From the NCBI GenBank assembly GCA_964017235.1, contig OZ024933.1:5831962-5895961 (forward strand): a DNA stretch of 64,000 bases, given 5' to 3'. The notes below the pieces were generated by a model, which saw only the letters and a program-made list of their open reading frames with translations, was not told the DNA's origin and did no database searches. The DNA is from Sabellastarte sp. h YS-2021 (Eukaryota; Annelida; Polychaeta; Sabellida; Sabellidae). Position numbers and translations under genes: made by a program. Of the stretch, positions 55,735-64,000 are shown one piece after another (position 1 is the first letter of the stretch; each line of letters begins with the position of its first letter).

Positions 55735-57395
55735 ATTGTTCAACATTTTAGTTTAGGGACTCTAATTCGAATATGTTTCCGTCGCTAAGTTGATTTCAAA
55801 ATTTGCGCCATTTTGAAAAACAAGATGGCCTCAATAGCCGCCACTTGAAATTCAGTTTCATGATTCGAACTCGATCAATTGTAAATTTAACACGGTGGTA
55901 GGGCACCATGTAGGCTAGGCTGCTTTCAAAATTAGTGCCACTTAGAAAAACAAGATGGCCACCAAATTGAAATTCTATTTCACAAGTCTAACTCAGACAC
56001 TTGAGCCGATTGATTTGAAACTTAACAGGGTGGTAGAGCACCACCTAGGCTAGATTGCTTTCAAAATTGGTGCCACTTTGAAAAAGAGGATGGCCGCCAT
56101 CTTGAAATTCTGTTTCTGGACTCAAACTCGAATACACCTCATCTTATCATTTTGAAACTTAACAGAGTGGTAGGGTAACACCTAGGTTGCTTTCGAAGTT
56201 GGTGCCATTTAGAAAAACAAGATGGCCACCGTCCCTCTGCCTTTCAACATTTTGGTTTACAGACCCTAACATCAAACATGTTTCCTTTGCTAGGCTGCTT
56301 TCAAAATTTGCACCATTCTGAAAAACAAGATGGCCATCATGGCCACCACTTGAAATTCGGTTTTGGACTCGAACTTGATCTATTGTAAACTTAACATGGT
56401 GGTGGGGCACCATCTAGGATAGGTTGCTTTCACAATTGGCACCACTTAGAAAAACAAGATGGCCACCATGGCCACCTCTTGAAATTCGGTTTCTAGACTC
56501 AAACCCAATCGATTGTAAACTTAACGCAGTGGTAGAGCACCAACTAGGCTAGGTTGCTTTCAAAATTGATGCCACTTTGAAAAACCGGATGACCGCCATC
56601 TTGAAATTCTCTTTCTGGAATCTAAATCAAATATGCTTCATCTTATCAATTTGAAACATAACAGGGTGGTAGGGCATCACCTAGATTAGGATGCTTTCGA
56701 AGTTGTTGCCATTTGGAAAAACAAGATGGCCACCATCTTGAAATTCTGTTTTCGGCTTCTGTTTCTAAGACCCTTTGTCCAATCATGAAATTTAACAGGG
56801 TGATAGGACACCACCAGGGCTTGGTTGGTTTTGAAACTGGAGTCCCTCCATTTGCCCATTTTGGGTGTGTGCTCATCCAACATATTTTGATTTCTGGTCT
56901 CTCACTTGGAGATGCTTTGGTCGATCACCTTAAATCTTAACAGGATATTTGGACACCACTATAGCTAGGCTGCTTTTGAAATTAGTGTCTGTCCATTTGC
57001 CTGTTTTAGGCGTGTCCTCATCAAAAATAATTTAATTTCTGGACCCAAACTTGCAGATGCTTTGTTCAACCTAACAGGGACACCTTCAGGGTTAAGTTGC
57101 TTGTGAAATTGGAGCCCGTCTTTGCCAGTTTGGGCATGCACTCATCCATCCATATTTTGCTTTCCGGACCCTAACTTGACACTTTCCACTGATTGATTTG
57201 AAACCGGGGTTGTAGGACATTGCCTGGGTTTGGTTGCTTTCAAAATTGGTGTCCGTCTGTCTGTGCGCATCTGTCAACATTATTGTTTCCAGACTCTAAC
57301 TCAAAGATGCTTTCACTGATCGATTTCAAACTTGACAGAATTAAAGGACAGCACACAGCACTATCTTGAAATTTCTAGCACAGTTATCAAGTTGC
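55735..57395. repeat. Minisatellite of about 150-165-bp units
   Basis: About ten diverged units with AAAAACAAGATGGCC, CTTGAAATTC, TTGAAACTTAACAGGGTGGT and ACCTAGGCTAGGTTGCTTTC. It lies between the two halves of duplicated segment A and is absent from segment B, so it is probably an insertion (perhaps a Helitron-type core). Not coding. Confidence 0.8.
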
Positions 57396-57569
57396 ATACA
57401 TCTGGCAACCTATCCCTAATACCTATTGCGCAACATGCATGTTTGGGTCTATGACACCAGTTTCTTGTTGCATCCTGTTTTCAGTGAATGCAAAGTGAAT
57501 ATAAAAACATTAAGGGGTCGGGGAGGGGGGGGGGGGGAATTAGTTTATTTATTTATTCTGGTGTGTCAC

Positions 57570-57800
57570 TTGGCTGATATTGAATACAAAGGAGTTACTA
57601 ATTGTTTGTTTTCAAACAAAAAAAAACAAACACAAAAGAAAACTTTCATAACAGAAGATTTCCTACAATCTGAAATGATGAAAACTTAGGAATTTGCAGG
57701 ATACATTTCAGTTAGTTTATATGACATTTTAAAATGTTGGTTTATGTGACAATAAAGTAGTGACAATGAGTAGAATCTACACTCTTGTGAAAACAAAGCA
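57570..57800. repeat. Duplicated segment A, right part
   Basis: ACAAAGGAGTTA, CCTACAATCTGAAATGATGA and AAAATGTTGGTTTATGT match 63795-63985 in order. Confidence 0.65.
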
Positions 57801-57879
57801 GTTTTGAAAATTTAACTAAAGTTTAGAATAATAAAAAATTTTGCTAAGTTCGTCTCTTTATAGATTACATAGAACATTG

Positions 57880-58515
57880 TAAAATCCAGTGATTTTCGAG
57901 GCGGGATATTGTTTTCACCCATGGTGTCCGGATGGGCAGGCAGGCGATCAAACGGGCAGGCAAGTAGTTGAACGGGCGAGGGGGCGGGTGGATGTTATAT
58001 CTCAGAAACTGTAAGGTGTAGGAATTTGATACATGGTAGAGACATTGGTAAGGGGGTGTAGGTGTGCAACATGGTATGACCTTCATTTGACCTTGCCGTA
58101 GTGACTGACCTCGACGTATAAAATCTTGCCTGGGCTATATCTCAGAAACCGTACAATGTAGGAATTTGACACATGGTAGACACATTGGTGTGTAAATATC
58201 ATGGTGATTTGCCCATTGACCTTGCCGTAGTGACCTTGACCTATAAAATCTTGTCTGGGCTATATCGGAAACCGTAAGGTGTAGAAAGTTGATAATTGGT
58301 AGGGACATTGGTTAGGGGTTGTAGCAGTGCAACATCATGGTGTGACCTTGATTTGACCTTTGACCTTGCTGTAGTGACCTTGAAATCTTGTCCTGGCTAT
58401 ATCTCAGAAACCGTAAGGTGTAGGAAGTTGATACTTGGTAGGGACATTGGTTAGGGGTGTAGGTGTGCAATGTCATGGTGTGACCTTGATTTAACCTTTG
58501 ACGATATTTGAAACA
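57880..58515. repeat. Tandem array, TGACCTTGACC type (block 1)
   Basis: Four units of about 150 bp with GGGCTATATCTCAGAAACCG, TAAGGTGTAGGAAGTTGATA, GGGACATTGGTTAGGGG and GTGACCTTGATTTGACC. Starts after GGGATATTGTTTTCACCCAT. Open frames are artefacts of the repeat. Confidence 0.85.
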
Positions 58516-58639
58516 TATTTCTCTTATCACAAAGCTGTATGAATTGCTTTAACCTATTAATATATATACATTTACTTAATTGGGCCATTTCCTTTGACAG
58601 CTATACTTAATGTTACAGCTTCATAATTTTTACCCCACA

Positions 58640-59635
58640 GCCCTTGAGGGTTGCCAGGGTATTGTTTTCACTCAAGGTGTCTGGAAGTTTGTCCGGGCTG
58701 TATCTCAGAAACTGCTGATACTTGGTAGGGACATTGGTTAGGGGGTGTAGGTGTGCAAACGTCATAGTATGATCTTGATTTGACCTTGTCGTAGTGACCT
58801 TGACCTATATAATCTTTTCCGGGCTATATCCCGGAAACCGTAAGGTGTAGGAAGTTGATACTTGGTAGGGACATTGGATAGGAGGTGTAGGTGTGCAACA
58901 TCATGGTGTGACCTTAATTTGACCTTTGAGTATTTGAACTTGACGAAGTGACCTTGGTTGATGTAGGGACATTGGATAGGGGGTGTAGATGTGCAACATC
59001 ATGATGTAACCTTGATTTGACCTTTGACATTGCTGTAGTGACCTTGACCTATAAAATCTTGTCCTGGCTATATCTTGGAAACTGTAAGGTGTAAGAAGTT
59101 GATACTTGGTAGGGACATTGGTTAGGAGGTTTGGGTGTGCAACATCATGGTGTGACCTTGATTTGACCTTTGACCTTGCTGTGGTGACCTTAACCTATAA
59201 AATCTTGTCTGGGCTATATCTCGGAAACCATAAGGTGTAGGAAGTTGATACATTGGTAGGGACATTGGTTGGGGGTTGTAAGTGTGCAACATCATGATCT
59301 GACCTTGATTTGACCTTTGACCTTGCCATAGTGACCTTGACTTTTAAAATCTTGTCCGAGCTATATCTCAGTAACGGGACATTGGTTGGGGTGTAGGTGT
59401 GCACCGTCATGGTGTTACCTTGATATGACCTTTGGCCTTGCTGTAGTGACCCTGACCTATAAAATCTTGTTTGGGCTGTATCTCGGAAAGCGTAAGGTGT
59501 AGGAAGTTGATATTTGGCATGACATTGGTTGGGGGTTGTAGGTGTGCAACAACATCATGGTGTGACCTTGATTTGACCTTTTACCTTGCCGTAGTGACCT
59601 TGACCTTTAAAATTTTGTCCAGACAATATCAGCAA
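58640..59635. repeat. Tandem array, TGACCTTGACC type (block 2)
   Basis: Same unit as block 1, about seven copies, preceded by GGGTATTGTTTTCACTCAAG, the same leader as block 1. Two closely spaced elements or one element split by 58515-58640. Confidence 0.85.
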
Positions 59636-59869
59636 GGACGGTGTTGTAAATGGAACCGGCAAAAAAAACCCAGACATTTGCGGACAGTTATCAGACTTTA
59701 AATATAAACTAACTTGTTGCCAATCACATTCTTTTTGCAGGAGGGTTGCCACAAAAGAAAGACCTAAATCCCAATATTGTTAAACAAAAGTCATGTGTGA
59801 AAAATGTTTCCTGTGTCGATTACTTGAGTATTTTTTCAAAATTGTCACAAATACCCAATTGTTGTTCCA

Positions 59870-60700
59870 GATCTATCTGTAGAGGCCAGATTGCACCAAT
59901 TTTGGGAAATATGGACAGCCTTTTAGGGGGGGGGGGGCAGTCCAATGGTCAGAACAGTCCTCAGAAAAGGTTACACCCTCCTTTTCCCGATCTGGCCAAA
60001 TTGGACAAGGTCACCCACCAACTTAAGTTGCTGTGTACATCCCCTCATGAACAGCTACCTTATGGTGGTCTTGCATGCACTTATGCAAAAGAATGCAGTA
60101 GAACCAATCACAACTAAAGAATCACTAGGATTTTACAACAGAACATTCCTTGTTCCAAAACTAAACAACTGGTGGAGATCTATCTTGGACCTCAGTACCC
60201 TGAAGAAATTTCTAAAGACAGAGAAATTCAAAATGGAGACAATAACAACCGACCTCCAGACAGGGGAGTGGGTATCGTCCATAGATTTCAAGGACACCTA
60301 CTTCCACATACAAATTCAAAACCAGTCATGGAAGTACCTGCGTCATGTCCAGGGTTAGTCCTACCAGGTAAAAACACTACCATCTGTCCACAGCACCAGT
60401 GGAGTTCACGGTGGTGGCAAAGGAGATCAACTGATGGTATAACAAAAGGGTATAAGAATCCATCAGAACTAAAGACGACTGTTTGATCAGAGCCAGATCC
60501 AACCAAACCTGTCTACATCATGCACAATCTCTAGTAAATCTGAGTCGGGAGTTAGGTTGGATAGTGAACATGGAGAATCAGAACTGGATCCTAAGCAAGT
60601 CTTTAACTTTTTAGGCTACCAGTTAAACCTGAAAGAGACCAGGTCAGACCTACCCTAGACTGTAGGCAGACCTTAAATGTAAAAATACTGGCATTGCTCT
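59870..60700 (+). pseudogene. DIRS-like reverse transcriptase
   Basis: VLRKGYTLLFPIWPN, ALMQKNAVEPITTKESLGFY, RTFLVPKLNNWWRSILDLST, FKMETITTDLQTGEWVSSID and FKDTYFHIQI are readable in one frame to about 60358. The YLDDW active-site block expected next is lost in frame breaks. Confidence 0.82.
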
Positions 60701-60899
60701 CAAAACAAGCACTCCCTGGCAGACACCTGATGTCCCTGATAGGGTTGTTTGACACAACTACAGAAAGACAAACCTAGGTCGCCTCCACATGAGAGCAATA
60801 CAGTTGCACCAGAAAAACAATTGGAGGGTACCAGAAACACTAGAGATGGTGATCCCCATCCCCAGGTCACGCCATTGTCACTTACACTGGTACGTACAT

Positions 60900-61440
60900 G
60901 AAGAAAACATTCTTCAAGGTTAACCAGTACACCCACTCAAACATACTCTACAAATCTTTTATAGACACAACAAAAGAAGAATGGGTTGTTCACTAAGAGG
61001 AACACACTGCAAGGGGAACCTTGTCCCTTCCAGAAAGCAAATTGCACATAAACTATCTGGAACTAAAGGCAGTCTTCCTGGTCTCAAAAGAGTTCCAAGA
61101 CCTCTGCTTGAACAAACTAGTGCTCATAGCTACAGACAACATGACAGTGGTTGCCTATATAAACAAGGAAGGAGGCAAGAGGTTGGGCCCTGTGTGCCCT
61201 TCTATGGAATTCTGATCTGGTGCTCCAGGAAGCAGGGGACTCTCAAAGCCAGAAACATTCCAAGCCAGCTGAATGTTCTAACAGACAAGCTATCCAGGCT
61301 AGTCAAGACCAGTCAGACAGAAGGGTCCCTTCTTCCACAGGTCTTCTAGTTGATATGCTCCTGGTGGCATCAGCTTCAAGTAGACCTGTTTGCCATCAGA
61401 TTCAATGGAAATTGCCTCAGTTTGTGTCACTGGTACCAGA
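60900..61440 (+). pseudogene. DIRS-like RNase H
   Basis: ESKLHINYLELKAVFLVSKE, LVLIATDNMTVVAYINKEGG and, after frame changes, RNIPSQLNVLTDKLSR are RNase H landmarks (LELKAV, ATDN-x-T, N-x-DKLSR). Confidence 0.82.
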
Positions 61441-61719
61441 ACCCTAGCCTGGGCAGTGGATGCAGACTTAGGAGGATCTGGACCATATGCCTTCCCACTG
61501 GTAGCCATTTTGGGTAAAGTACTGGAGAAGAACTATCTGTGCAGGAGAATCATTCTGATTTCTCCAGGGTGACCCAACATGCCCTGGTTTTGGGACCTAG
61601 TGGTAATGCCAGGTCAGATCCCTCTGTGCCTGCCCAATATGTTGACCCATCCACCCATTCAACCAGATCAGTCTATCAGGCAAAATGGACCATTTTTACA
61701 TTGTGGTGCCACAGTAATC

Positions 61720-62610
61720 AGGTGGACTTCAGGGCACTCCGTATAAAGTCCATAGCTGACTTCCTGCTGTACCTGTTCCAGGCCAGGCAGCTGCAGCCAA
61801 GTCCTATATTGATGGCCATAGATCTGCCATTGCAGACAAACTGGGAAATTCACCCATTCATATAAGCAATGATGAGAATCTCACTCGTTTCTGGGATAGC
61901 TTCCACAGAGTTGAACCTTAGGGTCACAGAGGTATTCCCACCTGGAACATTTCCCTGGTGCTACACCAGCCCACAAAGGCTCCCTTTGAATCACCTAAAG
62001 ACACCTCTTTGAAGCATATGACCTACAAGACTGTTTTCCTCTTAGCTTTGGGTTCAGGGAAATGTAGGAGTAAGATCCATGCTTGGCTAAGTAAGAACAT
62101 TAGACACTAGTCAGACTGGTCCAACATGTCTCTTTAGGCTGCTTTCTTTCCAAGAACCATGCGCTGACCAAAAATGGTCCAAACGGTGTGGTTCTGGTGG
62201 TTATCCCTGCTCTGGCCCAACTCTGGATAAATCACTTAAGAATGAGAAGTCCCTATGCCCTGCACTACTATTTGGATAGAACCGCAGGCAGAACAAGGAA
62301 CTGGTCTTTGTCTCCTTCAAGAAAGGTTTCGAAAAAAAAGATATATCTGATTATCAGAGATCAGATTCTGATACCACTATCTCCTCATGGATCCAGCTAT
62401 GATCCTATGCTATGAGCTCTCTCTGATCAGGAGTCCCTCACTCTACATCAGGTCAAAGCCCATGATGTGAGGGCCTTTGCTGCTTCTAAGATCTTCCAGC
62501 CATTGTCAACCTGCCTTCACACAGTATTGGAAGGGTGTGGCTTTGGCTGATTCAGAACTTTTCCATCTTGGCCCAGTGGTGGCTGCTCAGCAGATACACC
62601 AATAGTCCAG
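61720..62610 (+). pseudogene. DIRS tyrosine recombinase remnant
   Basis: SIADFLLYLFQARQLQPS, YKTVFLLALGSGK and HDVRAFAASKIFQ (62461-62499; the H-x2-R catalytic motif) are followed by FTQYWKGVALADSELFHLG near the position of the nucleophilic tyrosine. Stops interrupt every long frame. Confidence 0.75.
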
Positions 62611-62784
62611 CTCATTGAGATGATCTGTATATATATATATGTAAATATTATATATAGTTACAAATAAAAACAACTCTGACTCTGTATTGTATGTATACTC
62701 AACGCAAATATCTCAATGTACTACAGGACTCAAAGTGCTATATGACCCATCCAACTGCACAAGTACTGCCCAACTGTCATGTTT

Positions 62785-63006
62785 CTGCCATTCCCCTTAC
62801 TGAAAGACAGAGGCTCAAGGATGACCATTTATCAACATCCCTGAGGTTCTTTCATCAGCCACTGGGGATAAAAACCAATGACACAGGACCTCCATTTTAA
62901 GTGGTCATCCAAGTGACTATGTACCTGCTTGTACCTGGGTTTGGACCCATGTCCTCTGTGTTCCTAGGCAAGTGGGTTACTCACTAGGCCACAGTGACAG
63001 ATGGGC
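62785..63006 (-). mobile_element. tRNA-derived SINE (family 2, minus copy)
   Basis: Read on the minus strand it starts CATCTGTCACTGTGGCCTAG and continues with GGGTCCAAACCCAGGTAC (box B), TTAAAATGGAGGTCC and GATAAATGGTCATCCTTGAG, matching 33005-33240. The 3' part is shorter. Confidence 0.8.
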
Positions 63007-63489
63007 TTCCTTTGGGAGGTTTATTTTCCAAGGACTAAACTCATACCTCTCGTCCCCTACCTCAGAGCAGGTCTGTTAAAAAGGGGGGGCAACATTGGTA
63101 TTCTAGCTGGAACTGGGACACTGGTAACCGACCTGTAGCACCAACTGGAGTCCTGTTCAAGATCACCTTTGAGTTCACATAAAGTCCCCAGTAACTGACC
63201 CACCTGCCAAGTGGTAGTTATTCAGCACTTGTCCATGGGAAAGATGTATTGACGCAATGAAATAACAAATTTACTAATCTACTAAATTAAATTTTTTAAA
63301 GTTAATACCTTATTAGCCCATGGACAGGTAAGGCCCTCCTAACCGACCCCAATATCAGTTTACTAGCGGTCTAAATAGGTTTAGACAACGACAAAGATGC
63401 AGTGATGTCATGTGGTCTTGACAGGAAGTACGATGCGCCACCAAGCGAATGCACACTACTGGACCAGTCCTGCCAGTGTATATCACAGG
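63007..63489. other. Non-coding stretch
   Basis: No gene recognised; a short G-run near 63084. Confidence 0.4.
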
Positions 63490-64000
63490 ACAGGACTAAA
63501 ATCAAACTCAACAAAACAGCAGGGAAAGGCAGTTAAACATCAATGTCAGGCTAATTAAGGAATCACTATACCAAAGCAATAAAATGAAAATAGTTTTCAC
63601 TCTTTCCTCCTTGGCTCTCTTAAATTTTACATGCACTATACTACATATTTTGTTTTTGTATCCTGTCCTGTTCCAGTACCACAAACTGAATGTCAAAATC
63701 AGTTGTCTCTGAAACAGGATCTTAAGGTGGGTGTGAGGATTGTTGATTTTTAGAGTCACATGAACACGTGGCTGGTACTAATTTTATACAAAGGAGTTAT
63801 TCTAAGTTCACCAAACAAAAACCCGCAATTTTCAAATAAAACAATCCTTCCATTACATAAACAGAAGATATCCTACAATCTGAAATGATGAAAAGTTACT
63901 TGCAGCCTGCATTTTTGTTATGTTGTAATGGCATCTAAAATGTTGGTTTATGTTGAAGTGATCAGTAGATTCTACACTTAAGTTTATAATCACAAAAAAG
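63490..64000. repeat. Duplicated segment B
   Basis: Collinear with segment A (55450-55660 and 57570-57800) but without the minisatellite. The window ends inside it, so its full extent is unknown. Confidence 0.65.

Larger units (their letters stand above)
59870..62610 (+). mobile_element. DIRS-like tyrosine-recombinase retrotransposon, degraded
   Basis: Reverse transcriptase, RNase H and tyrosine recombinase remains occur in that order on the plus strand, the DIRS1-type layout. Many frameshifts and stops. It is of a different lineage from the minus-strand element at 11030-14280, judging by the reverse transcriptase motifs. Terminal repeats were not identified. Confidence 0.8.

Noticed and set aside
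55735..57395. Open frames within the minisatellite
   Set aside because: Repeat-derived, short, and disrupted between units.

Overview
This window looks like animal (metazoan) nuclear DNA, most likely from a bivalve mollusc. It is AT-rich and has long introns, spliced BTB/BACK exons, tRNA-derived SINEs, Helitron-like elements with tandem cores of about 160 bp (the architecture of bivalve 'pearl' elements), and remnants of DIRS, Penelope, Gypsy, PIF/Harbinger and CR1/Jockey-like elements. The bivalve assignment is inference; no diagnostic single-copy gene is present.

The most striking object is a 7.47-kb element at 1384-8857. It has 2.57-kb near-identical terminal inverted repeats (TIRs), AG/CT termini and an exact 6-bp target-site duplication, TCTAGC. 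These are hallmarks of Maverick/Polinton virus-like transposons. Its 2.34-kb unique core holds only two divergent genes: a packaging-type FtsK/HerA (A32-like) ATPase with C2H2 fingers and an acidic tail, and a Lys/Arg-rich 97-aa protein. A third small gene of 68 aa lies inside the TIRs, so it is present twice. Both transcription units point outward from a 345-bp central region that has a TATAAAAG box facing each way. No polymerase, integrase, protease or capsid gene is seen, so this looks like a non-autonomous, ATPase-retaining Polinton derivative.

8.9-24.8 kb is a transposon graveyard. It holds LINE fragments, the last exon of a small Cys-rich basic peptide (9610-9809), a DIRS-like element (11.0-14.3 kb, minus) carrying SINE and LINE insertions, a Penelope-like element (14.6-16.4 kb, minus), a TIR element with eight copies of a perfect-core palindrome (18.1-19.3 kb), PIF/Harbinger transposase fragments (19.6-20.6 kb) and a decayed Gypsy element (20.6-24.8 kb, minus) split by a CR1-like LINE.

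24.8-50 kb contains the one clear host gene: a BTBD6-type BTB-BACK protein in three coding exons (31919-32118, 38688-38804, 41666-42803; 484 aa). Its splice phases agree exactly. Its introns are packed with MITEs, a 2.5-kb Helitron-like element, a SINE and nested insertions, several with exact target-site duplications.

50-64 kb holds a second copy of the first SINE family, long minisatellite or Helitron-like arrays (51.0-53.4, 55.7-57.4 and 57.9-59.6 kb), a degraded DIRS-like YR retrotransposon on the plus strand (59.9-62.6 kb), and a diverged segmental duplication (55.45-57.8 kb against 63.49-64.0 kb). All coordinates and motif calls come from reading the sequence by eye. Family names rest on remembered conserved motifs and were not searched against databases.
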